A stretch of 64,000 nucleotides of DNA from Pestalotiopsis fici W106-1 (taxonomy: Eukaryota > Ascomycota > Sordariomycetes > Amphisphaeriales > Sporocadaceae), in contig NW_006917091.1 of assembly GCF_000516985.1 (NCBI RefSeq), forward strand, positions 3,555,022-3,619,021. Direction: 5' to 3'. Position 1 is the first letter of the stretch; every line of letters begins with the position of its first letter. This document shows positions 21,655 through 34,405 of this stretch, piece after piece. The notes under the pieces are model-generated. The model made no database searches. It was not told the origin of the DNA and saw only the letters and a program-made list of their open reading frames with translations. The position numbers and the translations under genes were made by a program.

Positions 21655-23086
21655 GTCTGACTTATTGACGTGTTGAGCGGTGGGGTTGGGGTCTGCTTGT
21701 GAGGTGCTTTGATGAACCACAGGAAATGCGACTCGACTTATAGAAGATGGTGAGAAGTCCACAGAAAGCAATGTGCTAGCAAAAAGCTTGGGCGAATAAA
21801 AACTTGCTCAATGCTAGCCTCGAGGGTCAGGACTTGGAAGCCTTTCCGAGGTTCCGAAGCGAGGTATATCTTGTCCCAGTAATTATTGTCAATTCTGAAG
21901 CAAACTTGTCACTAGACTTGCCGAACAGAGGCTGTGCAATTGACTTTGTTATGGGTTGGCGGCGGAAAGAGTGCCGCCAGCCGCTCTTTGTTTGATGTTC
22001 CTGGGCTTCCTCTTCCCTAGTCCAGGCCCCGCCATGACGCTGATGTCTGTATTGGCGGAGCCCCGTTCCCCGTTGCAGTGCACTAAGCAACGCTAGCAGC
22101 GGGTCCCACTCAGTGGTAGTCAGTAATGTGTAGGGCCAGGCGTCTGGTTGCTGTGGGTAGGTGTAACCCTTGTCAGAACCCAGACTCCGCTTGTGTGGAT
22201 GTAGCAGCTCTCAAATGTACCCCATCCCACTATCAAGGTCCTATGGAATTGTCAGTAATGCCAACAGAAGATGCATGTGAGCCCACTTGGTTAAACAACA
22301 GATTCTGGATCATCTATTTCCTCGTGTCAATAGAAGTTAAGCCTGGTCGCCTATCAAGGCGTAGTTTCAGCAGTGCCTCATTTCTTGTTGGATTGACCGA
22401 GATGAGTTATGGGCAACCCCAAGAAACCAAGAAACGACCAAAGGTGACCTGCCACGAGCTTCCCTCAACCAGTCTCCCTCTCCGAACAGCGGGCGAGACT
22501 CGGCTTTCTCGGTGATGCTTTGTCGGTCTTGTCTCGGCAGTTGAAGGTGATTCGGGGTTGTCAGACAATTTGTTTGGGCAAAAGCAGGGAAGCGATTGGT
22601 GTGTATACCACGGAGCTGGGTGTAGGTTGATGACAGGCCCTCGAAATGTTGTGAGCGGCAACCCTTGTCATTCCAAGATGCTAATGTAGCTCAGACGGCC
22701 GCTTTGGGGTAAGGTCAACAGAGATTAGGTATTTGTCCAATCCCCACAGAGGTGTAGCAGAGCTCCAGGTATGTATGTAGGGTAGGTAGACGAATGTACA
22801 TCGGTGGAAGCTGACTGTAGGTACACAGCTTTAAGCTTGTGTTTGGGGACTGTCGACGAGGTGCCTCGGGTCTAAATCTTGATGCGGTCACCAAATGGTT
22901 CGATGCTGGACGACCAGGGCGATATATAAAAGCCCGCAACCTTTGCTGTCTTTGCCCTCTGTTACTCTTTTTCCCTGAATTGTTTGCTCTTCTTTTCTTT
23001 TTTTTGGTTCCCTAGTCCAATCAATGCTATACTCATCATAGGGCTGAATTGACTACCGACTCCACCGTCGCACCAACTCCTCCATC
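21655..23086. other. Divergent spacer before the oxalate decarboxylase gene
   Basis: About 1.4 kb between the starts of the DUF1275 gene (-) and the oxalate decarboxylase gene (+). The right end is a well-formed promoter: a TATA-like box near 22923 and a pyrimidine-rich leader (22950-23015). No domain-bearing frame is present. Confidence 0.5.
22923..22931 (+). promoter_or_regulatory. TATA box of the oxalate decarboxylase gene
   Basis: The sequence TATATAAAA lies 156 bases upstream of the start codon at 23087. A pyrimidine-rich tract follows, the usual layout of a strong fungal promoter with a start site shortly before or in the CT-rich region. Confidence 0.55.
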
Positions 23087-24641
23087 ATGCAGATGCGAAG
23101 CTCTCTTGTCCTACTTGGCGCAGTTCTTGGTGAGCTTGGCCTCGCCGTTCCCGTCGAGGACAGCCCCCGCCAGCGGCTCTTGGACGGCAAACCGCTGCCC
23201 TCCAAGTACACAAATGCCAAGAATCCCTACAAGCCGGGTTTCAAAGACCCTCTGGACAAGGCCGTCGACACCATTGGTGACGAATTGGACCCATTGCCCT
23301 ATCGCAATGGATTGGGCTCTTCGGTATTAGGCCCATGGAATTGGGAGCGTTCGCGACAGAATCCAGATCTCGTCCGACCGCCAAGTACCGATCATGGCAA
23401 CATGGCCAACATGCGCTGGAGCTTTGCTGATTCGCACGTGAGAATTGAGGTGAGAAGGTTTATTTCTTTGCGCTGTCTCACATCGGGGCTTCACTACATT
23501 CGACTTTAGGTGTTTGTACGGCAGCTAACATGCTATACACTAAACTAGGAGGGCGGCTGGACCCGACAGACGACAGTCCGAGAGCTCGGTACCAGCGTCG
23601 AATTGGCTGCTGTCAATATGCGCCTTGATGAAGGCGTCATTCGAGAATTGCACTGGCACAAGGAGGCCGAGTGGGCTTATGTCTTGGACGGCGAGGTCCG
23701 CATCACTGCTATTGATTATGAGGGCGGCAGCTTCTTTGATGATCTAAAGAAGGGCGACCTTTGGTATTTCCCCAGTGGTGTGCCACACTCTCTCCAAGGC
23801 CTTAGCCCCAATGGAACCGAGTTTCTGCTGGTCTTTGACGATGGAGGTTTTTCTGAGGAGTCTACATTTATTCTTACGGACTGGCTAGGTAAGAACTGCT
23901 CTATAACTCTTCCGATTGAGGTCGAAACTAATCGTTGAAAAAGCCCATACCCCCAAGTCGGTCATTTCAAAGAACTTCAACTTGGCACCCGAGATCTTTG
24001 CGCACATCCCCGACGGTGAAAAGTATATCTTCCAGGGCGCCCTTCCCGGCTCGATTAGCGACGAGAAGCCGACCGGCAAGAATGTCAAGAAATCCAAGTA
24101 CAACTTTGCGCATCGCATGCTGGAGCAGGAGCCCAAACAGACTACGGGGGGCGAGGTCCGCATTACCGACTCCAAGAACTTCCCCATTTCAAAGACCGTG
24201 GCCGCCGCCCACGTTACGATTCAACCCGGAGCTATCCGCGAGATGCACTGGCACCCAAATGCCGATGAGTGGTCCTTCTTCATCAAGGGGCGCGCGCGCA
24301 TCACCATCTTTGGCTCCGAGGGCACCGCCCGCACATTCGATTACGTGCCCGGCGATGTTGGCATCGTGCCCCGCAACATGGGACATTTCGTCGAGAACAT
24401 TGGCGACGAGCCCATTGAGATGCTCGAGGTCTTCAAGGCTGATGAGTTCCGAGACTTTTCACTGTTCCAGTGGATGGGCGAGACACCCAAGAAGATGGTT
24501 ATCGACCACTTGTTTGCTGATGACCCCAAGAACGGTGAGATCTTCTGGGACAAGGTCAAGAGCGCAGCCAAGGACGAGGTTACGCAGCCCGACGCAGATC
24601 TCTTCTCTCATCAAAGAGTTTCTTCAAGCGAGCTCAAATAA
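23087..24641 (+). CDS. Secreted bicupin oxalate decarboxylase
   Basis: Three exons: 23087-23449, 23549-23888, 23944-24641, giving 466 aa. It converts oxalate to formate and CO2 with a manganese centre in each cupin. Residues 1-20 form a signal peptide. Cupin 1 ligands are His156, His158 and Glu162 (HWHKEAEW) with His201 (PSGVPHSL). Cupin 2 ligands are His336, His338 and Glu343 (HWHPNADEW) with His382 (NMGHFVEN). The segment FSEESTF at 222-228 occupies the place of the active-site lid of bacterial OxdC (SENST), whose glutamate is needed for decarboxylation, so decarboxylase rather than oxidase activity is favoured. Introns are 99 and 55 nt. The 3' end lies 2.1 kb from a convergent SulP permease gene. 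Confidence 0.92.
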
Positions 24642-26731
24642 CTTGCGGACGATTCCATTTTCTCATATATACATTGGGTTTGTTTACGGTATTGAGCACG
24701 AGTCGAACGCGAGGATCGTTCGTTATCGAAGACACATCGATAGTTTGTCTAGGACGCAATTTTGGTACAAAGTTATCGCATCATGAAATTGGGAAATCTG
24801 GAAATGTATAATTATCGAAACTGGAATAAAAGCGCATCCAAGAAGCCTACTTGTGTTTTCGACCTTTCGTATGACTTTCGTATTCATACATGTCTCTGTC
24901 ACAATGCGGTCTGAAGATGGGAGGAAGTTTCTTGGCATTTCCTCGAGACAACGGGAGCATTTCGTCCGGTCGCATATCGATCGCTAGAGGAAAAACCGCA
25001 AGCTTGTGCTGAACTCAGGCTCGTCTCCGTCGAGGGGGAGGGGGAGGGGTTCGCGGTGCCCTCTGGTTTGGTTTGGGTGCGTCGCGTGTGGCGCCCCTAC
25101 CGACAGCCAAGTGATCGATCATGAAGAGGGATAACGCGGCCGTGGACCACTTTTTGGGCTCCACCAGTGACTGCGAATAGCAGCAGGCAGTAAAAACATT
25201 TCTGTTTCATTGCCACTTCCAAAGAAGCAAGCCAAGAAGGTAGTTGGGCAGTCCAACGCAGGCCAAGACATTGTTTATCAAGGTCGTGATGCTCCCCCCA
25301 GTCGCCAGGCTCCACGCTACCCTTTGCGATAGGGAGAAATGCCCAGGGTTGATATAATGGCAGGGCCTTGGGAAGAGCTTTGCCAAGTGCGGGTAAGCTT
25401 TTTCCAAGCTTCCTGGGCAGGCTGGGCTTCTTTTTCGCGGGGAACCATGTTTCCCTTTTTATATGGAAACGCGGGGCCGCTGTGGATCACGGGTCGAATA
25501 GTCCATGGTTATATTCTCCGATTTTCTTTTTTTGTTTATCATTTGTCCGTCTTTGCCGCCAACTAAAACAAATCATTGTACTTGTACTTGAACTGTTTTA
25601 ATCATGGATATAACTTGGTTGCTTTCGTCATTGTGTGCCCTTATAGCGACATGATATTTTACAGGAAGCTCGCAAAATTTTGGTGTGTTACATTCCGTCC
25701 GCTATTTGTATATGTGCCTCGGGACCCGGTAAGCGAACCGACGGTACATCTTTCTCTGCCCAACTTTCTATTGATATCGATTCTCTACTTGCATCAGGAT
25801 ACCATCAATACCAGGTACTCCAGGGGTCTCATTGGATTCAATCATCTAGTCCACTGAGGTGCAGGACATTTCTAAGCGCCGCAACTGTGGATCTTGTCGT
25901 CACATGGTGGTAGATGATCAGGGGGAGCTGTGATGAATCACTTTCATTGATGCATAGCGATGCATAGGAGGGGTGCCGGGTTCCACATCCATGTTTGCTA
26001 CTCATCACGTCCCAATGAATTCTCATTTTAGCAAGTACATTCGTACTAGAGCCTTGCAAAGATGGTAGTTGTGGTGAGGGCTGATATGCACCCAAGCACG
26101 AGGTATGCAGCTAGCTCAGGCCAACATTTTTGTCAAGCTTGTCACAATAAGGCCATTCCATATTCATGGAAATTCATGAGGCCGTGGATCTATCTATACA
26201 GACCTGGCTAGATCCTCATGTCTGAGTACATGCTGGCCCTTGCTTGATGCCGCCATCAATGTGATGAGTGCTAGTGCTGGGGGAATCCTCTCATGACCAA
26301 TAGGGATCGAAGCCTTTACGCCGCCCAAATGCACCTAAATGTAGCTTCGTGTCCAGAGACAATCATGAAGTAGCATCTTTCATCAGGAGCCTACACATGA
26401 CTTGGACGAGTTACTAGCATTATATACATATACTCCATTGCGAAGCCAAATGAACATTGATTTGGTGTCTGGTTTCAAACCACAATTGAGGTAGAGTATC
26501 TTTCTACTATCAAAGTGACATGGAGTGAAGATAATTTGTAGGGGAATCATTATTTAGAATTTGAAATATTTGGATTTTATACACGAATATTGATAAGAAA
26601 CGAAGGAGAACTAGTACTTGAGAACAGACTTGTGCTCCTGGGACCCTTGCCATCAGATCAAGAATAGAAATTCCTAAACAAAATGGACACATCAAGTATT
26701 GATCGACATAGGAAGGAGAGGAAAGAGCCCT
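24642..26731. other. Convergent spacer between oxalate decarboxylase and SulP genes
   Basis: This 2.1-kb stretch holds no supported gene. It contains a G-rich tract (25034-25050, runs of five, five and four G separated by single A). Frames such as 25339-25566 are low-complexity and lack domains. The right half (25900-26700) is AT-rich. Confidence 0.5.
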
Positions 26732-28890
26732 TTAGTCCATAACCTTTTCTGACACTACCGCCTCCAAAACGCTACCCAACCTCTCGCGATCGACAATGGC
26801 CCTCTCCAGGGTAGGATACACGACATCAACGTCGAGGTAGTGCTCGTCGTCAAAGTCGGACAGGGGCCACTTTGCGCGGGCAAAGCGGCTGCGCACCCCT
26901 CGGTTCATGCCCACCATGCGGAACTGCACCTCCTTGCCGCAGTGCAGACGAATGTCGGCCCTGAGCTCGCCCAGCGCCAGCACGCCCGTCGTGTCGATCC
27001 ACGAGGTCATGGTAAAGTCAAAGACGACAACGGCCAGGGGCACGTCGCGCAGGGAAATGTGGCGCTCCCGGCGCACCCGCTCCACGCGGCGCTCGGCCGC
27101 CACGCTCCAGCTGCGCTCGCGCGACCGAAACACGGTCGCCTCGGGCAGCTTGTCGTAGACGAGCTGGATGGCTTCGACGGTGACGCGCTTGTTGCGCGCC
27201 GCGTTGGGGAAGAAGATGGAGTCGTTGAAATGTACCACAACAGTGTCGCTGGGGACCGAGACGGTAGAGAGGTCGCCCGACGTGGTGTTGAAACGGTCCA
27301 GTCCTTGTGATGATTCTGTAGACGTGCTATCGTTGGTGCTCATGTTGACGTCGGCCTTGACAAAGGCGGAGCGAAGCAGTGACCAGACCAGGCTCCAGGC
27401 CACGCCGGCTCCGATGCCAATCTCTGCCGACTGGAAGATTGTCAGCCAGAAGGCAAGTTGAGATGCGATAAAGTCTGCCAGAGACATTCTCCAATACTTG
27501 TAAAACAGCGAGACGGGACCAAACAAGTTGATAACGGCCATGATCTTTGAAGTGTCAGCATTGTCCATAATATCACAAGGCAAGGTTACGTACAATGATG
27601 GCGGCGAGAGTGGCCTTGGGAATCCAGTATAGCGCCGGAGAGAAGACATAAATCGTCAAGATGATCCAAGCCGCGGTGACCAGTCCGCTCAGAGGGCTCC
27701 TGACACGACACTCAGAGTTGACGGCGGTACGGGACATGGCGCCTCCGCAGGGCATAGCACCAAAGAAGCTGTTGACGAGGTTCGTGACGCCCAAGTAGTT
27801 GAGCTCCTGGGTCTGGTCAATGGCATAGCCGTTCCTGCGTCCAAAGGCCTTGGCGACGGCAAGGTGCTCCAAAGCGCAGGCGACCAAGGGCGCAAACGAG
27901 CGGGCTGCCGCCTTGCCAATGAGGCCGGCGTCGTGGGACTTGGGGGTTGCGATGCCGTGGGTGCTGACCTTGCTGATACCCCAGACCAGATCGTCGCCGC
28001 GGTCCTTGTTGACGAGGTAGCTGATGAGCGTGAAGATGAAGAGGACGATAATGGCTCGGCTGCTGGCTACATATTTGAAGACAAAGTGCCTTTCGCCCAG
28101 TTTCTTGCCAATCTTTTCAATGGCAATGAGCAGAATGATTGATCCAATGCCAACTCCGCAGGTCGGTCCGTCCCAGTGCGGGAGTCTCTTGAGAGCGTCG
28201 CCGATAATGTCAAAGACCATGGATGGTGTGTTGCTGAGTCCGATCAGACTGCCCAGTTGGCCAAAACCAATGGTCAGGGCGGTGGCAGAGATGAAACCAG
28301 TAAGGACGGGAACCGACACATAGTCGAGGAGGAAACCGAGACCAAGGAGTCCGAGAATCAGGCAGTAGATTCCGACCATGAAAGCAACGGCACTGGCAAT
28401 GGCAGCTGGGCTGTACTCGTCGGAATAGCTTGCCACGATCTCGGCGGTTAGCAGACCCAAGATTGAAGTTGGTCCGACGGAAATATCTATGGGATCAAAG
28501 GTATTAGCACCATGAGCTATGTATACTTTGCCAAAGCAAGTGTAAATCACCCTTGGATGTTCCCATGAAAACCTGGATCGCAGCTGGCCACCAGGCACTG
28601 TATAATCCATTCTCAATGGGAATCGTTGCAATCTTGGCATATGCTAGTCCTTGCGGGATCAGCATCACGCCAATGGTGAGGCCAGCAATAAAGTCTTGAA
28701 TGAGCCATGATGGGTGGTAGCGCGGCAGCCATTGAACAATGGGCAGTTTGTCGAGAAGATACTGCTGGGCGGCTCCCGGAAACTTTGGGCTGCCTTGAAC
28801 AACAAAGCTCTTCACCCTATTTGTAGTCGTATCTGTTCTGACAACGTTTCTGAAGGCATCAACCTTCTCGCTGGCGGAGATGATCGCCAT
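26732..28890 (-). CDS. SulP-family anion permease with STAS domain (sulfate permease type)
   Basis: Three exons on the minus strand: 28890-28551, 28486-27594, 27544-26732, giving 681 aa. It is a multi-pass membrane carrier of the SLC26/SulP family, which moves sulfate and, in some members, oxalate or other anions. The N-terminal core has the family motif IPQGLAYAKIATIPIENGLYSAW (split as PQGLAYAKIA and ENGLYSAWW), then DISVGPTSILGLL, then GAMPCGGAMSRTAVN. About residues 500-670 form the cytosolic STAS domain, with VVVFDFTMTSWIDTTGVLAL its core strand and helix. The VGPTSILGLL motif is closer to the YPR003C-like branch than to classical high-affinity sulfate permeases, from memory. An in-frame ATG at 28920 could add 10 residues. 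Neighbours are a sulfatase (15 kb) and an oxalate decarboxylase (23 kb). Confidence 0.9.
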
Positions 28891-29066
28891 GATAGCAGAG
28901 TCTTGGTTGAATGCCAGCAAAAGTCAGAAAGCCAGTCCGACTATGGGGAAGGGATTCAACAAATGTTTTATAGAGTGAAGCCGCTTTAGGCTATGCAGAG
29001 ATATGAAGAATAAGATTAGATCTATACTCGGTGGCGAGTAGTCTATGGTGGCTAGCTGCCAAGCTC

Positions 29067-29072
29067 TATATA
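29067..29072 (-). promoter_or_regulatory. TATA-like element upstream of the SulP gene
   Basis: On the minus strand the sequence reads GTGTATATAGAG, about 177 bases upstream of the start codon at 28890. It is plausible as a TATA box by position and sequence only. Confidence 0.35.
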
Positions 29073-32000
29073 CACAGCCTCAGCATCTTGCTTCCAGGAT
29101 ACTAGATACAGACATGAACTAATCGAGGTTGTTTTCTACGCTGCCTCAGGTGCTGCTGCGTTATTGTGACCCTCCTTCGGCTCATTCTCGCAATTTTCGG
29201 TATGTCAATGCATTCAAATAGAAGGCCTGATCCGTAGTACAAAAGACCATCGAGAGAAATAGGATTGCTGCTTGCGTGGCTGCAGATGGTCGCACCTCCA
29301 TGAGCAGAGAGGTATTCATCTCAGACCCTAACCATATATTACCGTGCAAGAGCCGGGGTGGCCCCCCGACATTCGTTTCTGGGATTCGTCCTGGGACATC
29401 TACCGAAATGGCCGGACTACTCATGCACGACGTACTCGATACCTAACAGTTGAGATGGGTGGGGTGACAGTGTGATGAGTGTGTGTCATTCGCATTGTAA
29501 GCAACGCCAAATATACTCCCATGCGGGGGGGGGCTGTATATGTCGAATCTACCGCCGTCAAGGGTTGCTCTGCACATCTGTGCCTTGTGACAATCAGCCT
29601 CTGATTCAGCTACCTGGTAAGTCGTCGAGAAGCAAATCGCGATCAAGTATGGTATTCGTTCTGTTATTATGTTGATCATATCGGCCGATCATGAAACTAG
29701 GATGTCAAAAATTTGCCAATACATTTCAAATCAAAGTATAACAAAAGGGCAATCCAAGAATGTCACTTTACCTCATTTAATGCTCTCCAAATAATCTGCC
29801 CAGGTCAGCAACATAGTTTACAAGCGTTGGGCTTCACCCGCGTTTTCCGGGCGACTATTTGCCTTGCGACTGTCGAAAACTAACAGCAGGGCGAAAAAAG
29901 AAAACAAAGCTCCTAGGCATATTTGCATGCTATATTCTCCAAAGAGCATTTGCTCTACCCGAGTGACATCCAGCTCGTTTAGGAAGTAGAGCCGATGTTG
30001 CAAAAGAAGCGAAGCGACAGCACAGGCACACAGATACACCATTGGAAAGATGGCCATGAATCAGCAATTCCTAGCATGGGGGGGGGAGTACTGGTACATC
30101 AAGACTCCAAGTTGGAGCTGCCTGCGATTTGTTGCACTTACACAGCTAGACTTGTAATTCGGTCAGCATATCAGCACTAGCCGTTGGTGTTTGGTATTCC
30201 TGTTTTTCTAATAAAGCGTGGGGAAACCTTGTCGCTGGGCCTCATTGGCCGACGAGGCCGGTGAGGGAGCTTCTGGATTCACCACCTTTGGAGAGAGACA
30301 GCCATGACATTGTCTTTGTCTGTCACAATTGACAAGCTGCCGAACCTGACTAAAATCCGAGCGGCAGTGCGGAGTTGGGGCGCAGCGTCGTTGTCGCCAT
30401 TGGGCGAGCCGGTACAACTTCTCCTCTCCTTGTTCCATCCCTCGCTCTCCGAGTGCTAGTCTGTTGAATGCGTATTCCAACTGCTTCACGATGGTTTAAT
30501 TTGTTGACTTTTCGAAATCTCTTGATTGAAGTCGTGGCTAAGCTTTTTACCCCAGATCAGCTGATGCGAATTGCATGCAATCCATCAAACTGATCAGCCT
30601 TTTTGTTGCACCGCCAAGGGCCGTTTTGGCGTTTTGGCAGCTCTTGGAGAAATGCTCAGCAGCTTGGCAACGTATGCCTAGAACTTGGCAGGCTGGGCGA
30701 AGCGCCAAGATGTCTTGGGACTGCCTCAACATCAACGACAAAGTTCAAATAAAGAGGTTTGTCCATTCAATCATCGCGATACCTCAAGTCGTGTTGGTCT
30801 TTCGGGGACAAGCCTAGGATGAGGCTCTGCGGCCCGTGAACGACGGTAGTTAGGAGCCAGGACTATACAATGCCTCTTTACAGACATGAGCTATAATATA
30901 CACGGACTTATGGAAACCAATCTGACACGACTAGTTAGAAAGAAGGACCGAAAAATATATCAAAGATTATATACCGAAGTACTCAATGCATCCCAGCTCC
31001 ATCGGATGAAAATCTTAGAATCCAATACGGCTTTGAAGTTTTCTTAACATTAAGGAACACGGCGTCTTACGCTTCTTAATGATCAATGTTATGTAAAATT
31101 TGTCGCACGCTTAGCAGTGTAGAATTCACTCAGGTTAGGCCCTCTATCGACGGGAAACTGTCCTTATAACTATAATTGTCCCAGCTAGCTTCGGCAAGTA
31201 GAGCCAGGCATCAAGACTGGTGCGTTAGGATTGTTGTCTATCCAAGACCTTTGTTATTCTACCCTCCTGCCTTGATTGTGCCTCAATCAAGCCTAAAAGT
31301 AGATGGCCTCCATTACTTTCCTGTATGAATTTTAATAATTCACGAAATACAATTGGAACAGCACTAGTTCGATGTTGAAATCCTTTCGAAATTCGGAGTC
31401 TGGTATAAGATATGTTTTTATGTGGTGCTTAGCCAATCAGGCTGATTTGGGTATCTAGTGCTTGGTGCCAATAGCCAAATCAATAGTCTCAGTTTTTAGA
31501 AGATATGTGGAAGAATCCAATCATGAAAGAACCCATTTTGGTACAAAGAAATTCGGCGACCATCAGGGAAGCCCAGAATAGGATTGACAATTCACATGTC
31601 GCATGGGACGAATCTTGGCCATGGTTCGGCATTCACAACAGCAGCTGAGTTCGGGCGCAAACACAACAGTCCTCCTCCAATCGTGTCATTAGCATTACCC
31701 CAGGAGGAATGCTACAATGACGAACCTCTTGGGACAAAACAACCCATCTCAGCTGAATAGTAGGCCCTATTAATATTTCTAGCTTGGTAGCGAGGCCACC
31801 TTTATTTATGCACAACGGGTTCGTCATTTCTGGATGCTACCTCGAGGATTCGAGGAGCCAATCGCGAAGAATATGATTCCTGTCGATCCAGGCACACCAC
31901 CTCGGCAGCACCCGCAGCGGAGAGGGACCGGATTCTCGGAGACTCGCTGTGTCTTCGGCTTATTACAAGGACTATAATGGTGCTCCAAGCCTCGACTACT

Positions 32001-33698
32001 TTATTGAAACAAATGTAGATCAAGGGATGGGCAGTTCCGAACCGGTGAGAGGGAATCCTCACGTTTGGTATCGCAGCCAATCAAGAATGCCAAACATGAC
32101 CAGCTGAAACCTCCCCACGGATGTGTAGCGATGAACCTTGCACCGCACGTGACTTTTCGGTATGATGCTTTATAGGTTCGACTTGGGCCTTGATAATTCT
32201 ATTAAAATGCCATATCCGCAACCAAGAATAATGAAAAATATGTTTTGGGCGTTGGCGGTGAGTAGCTTTTCGGCCCGTTGCACCGTTCCTATATTTTTGC
32301 TTCAAAATTGTGCAAGTGCTCTAGGAGATGGCCAGTCAGCCGAACAGAAATACGACACACCATCCTGGAGAAGCTATCAGAGGCAAATCGAGAGACAAGA
32401 CCGGACAAGTAAGCGTGTTCTCAACCTAACTCGTATCTTTCAAGTTCTGTGACGCTGTTTGTGTGTATTGCGTTTGAGTCATTTCATATGAGCATTGTTG
32501 AACTCGGCCGAGGCTGATATCGAATCAAGTAGGTAGACTGGGAGGCAATCGAAACAACCTTGGTGGGATTCAAGACAAAGCATAGGACTAGTAGCATGAG
32601 AGGCGATGCAACTGAAACCAATCTTTTGACACGGCTTGACTTCAGCCTCCCGAAAACTATTTACCGGCAATCGACTGGAACCGATGTGCCGTAGAGGTCT
32701 CAATAAAACCACCCACCATACGGCCACAGCTGCCTTCCTATTTGGACAATATTGTGACGATCGTAAGATGATGGAGTGTTGAGTAGAAAGAAAGAGAAGT
32801 ATTCTCGGCTTTTGATTCTTCTGCCAAAACAGTTTGCCGACTGGGCACGGCAGGACAGGTCTTGTATGCTAAACGTTTGGCTCCGCTGTGGAAGGGAATT
32901 CGTTTGAGTTGACTAGTTTTCGTGTGTTAATAGGGACTGAATTCACTAAAACTCCTGGTTTAACTCATACTGAATGCAAATATCAAGAATGAAGAACCGC
33001 ATAAGTTATTGAATCGCGAGGGTTGATCTCAAGCTGACCACTGTTTCCTGTTTGCTGTAAACTGTTGATGAATGAAAATAAGGCTTGTCTTCAACGAATA
33101 TTACGCAAGGACACTTTGATGAAGAAGTATTTTGATTATTACCTTGAAGTTGAAGAAGTAAAAAGTACGTCGTTACGTGGACTCGTAGTGCTCGCTCTTG
33201 ACGCGTGCAACTGATTCCCCCGGGCAATGAATCTTTGTCCCTCAATTTCTTACTGTCTTCTCCATTAGCTTCACTAATACAGAACCGAGACATCCCAGGT
33301 GTGTTTAACCAAATATAAAAATGTAGATAACAGTTCTGTATTCTCAAGTGACTTGAGGCTTCAAAGGCAATCTTTGCAAAGCACATTCATTTTTCCACAT
33401 AATACATGTCCTTCTCAACTCGTAAAGATTTACGACCATCAAGTAAGAGGAAGTAGTTTTATGCAAGACTACCATGAAAATGATATGTTAGGTATATTTT
33501 TACAAAACCAGCCTCTGACATACCAGAATGATCTATAAACAGCAGGTTTGGGTGTGAATCATTCGAAGTAAGATGTTTTTGACGAACTGTCTCGTTCGAA
33601 GCATTCCAGCACGGGATTTGGTTGCAATATTCTACCATCAGCAAATTCCGCAACGAAGAAAGACTAATCGCAAAGACAAAGGACGTACGCCATCTGTT

Positions 33699-33712
33699 GG
33701 TACGGAATAATA
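33699..33712 (+). repeat. GGTACGGAATAATA repeat, copy 1
   Basis: This 14-base word is repeated exactly at 34140-34153, and its core CGGAATAAT also occurs at 33744-33752. No larger duplication or inverted termini were seen, so its nature is unclear. Confidence 0.5.
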
Positions 33713-34139
33713 AGAAAGGAACTATGCATGTGCACACTAACATGCGGAATAATGAAGGCACTACTCTGCACATTAGTGTATGCACCACTATGAGGTGCCT
33801 TAGCTAACTGAAATATGGTGATCCGCCCCGCTATTACCCGCTGAGTAGACCCATGGAGCACACGGCAGGTGGAGAAGAGGGGCAAAGGGAGGGGCACTGG
33901 ACTCACTTGATGGGAGCATTGTCAGATGTCGTCATCACCAAAAGTTGAGCTGCAACAAAGCTTTATGGCTCGGCTGTCCAATCGTGGTTATGGCCATCAC
34001 AGACGTGTCGAAAATGAAGCTTCACCAGAAGCCTCTGGTATTATTGCCAACAAGTCTTGGACTGCGCATACTATGAGTGCCAACCAATCGTTCCTTCAAG
34101 CTCTGTCTAGTGCCGATTCCGTTGCCATGCGTTGAGGTA

Positions 34140-34153
34140 GGTACGGAATAATA
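34140..34153 (+). repeat. GGTACGGAATAATA repeat, copy 2
   Basis: Exact second copy of the word at 33699-33712, about 250 bases before the D-lactate dehydrogenase-like start codon. Confidence 0.5.
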
Positions 34154-34405
34154 GGTTGCGCTGTCCCTCTGCAAATGCAGGTTGGTTGGTAAGACGGCGG
34201 AACTTGGAACCAAGCCTGCGCCAAGAGGGAAAGTGAAGGGGCTGTATCACCAACCCAAGCTTGTTCTCGTACGATCTGACTCGAGGAACAAAGAACTCGC
34301 GTATTCCCTTTTTCAATATTAATAGTCTAGACTTTACAGCTTACTGCTCGTCCCGTTCGTTACTTATAGAACTCGTCATTATACCTACTCGACTTCACAA
34401 TCACC

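Larger units (their letters stand above)
28891..34405. other. Gene-poor 5.5-kb region
   Basis: No supported gene. The segment is visibly AT-richer than the flanking genes, with many short frames. A 79-codon frame at 29818-30057 (-) is hydrophobic and could be a small membrane protein, but it has no homology I recognise. A 14-base word recurs at 33699 and 34140 (listed separately). The left 200 bases are the SulP promoter (TATATA at 29067-29072). I could not show a transposon, inverted termini or RNA gene. Confidence 0.5.

Noticed and set aside
23935..24786. 283-codon plus-strand frame within the oxalate decarboxylase gene
   Set aside because: It is a shifted frame of the second cupin exon and is Arg/Ser-rich without motifs.
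28891..34405. Transposon or RIP-mutated element in the AT-richer region
   Set aside because: No transposase or reverse transcriptase motif, terminal repeats or target duplications could be found by reading; a dinucleotide RIP index would be needed.
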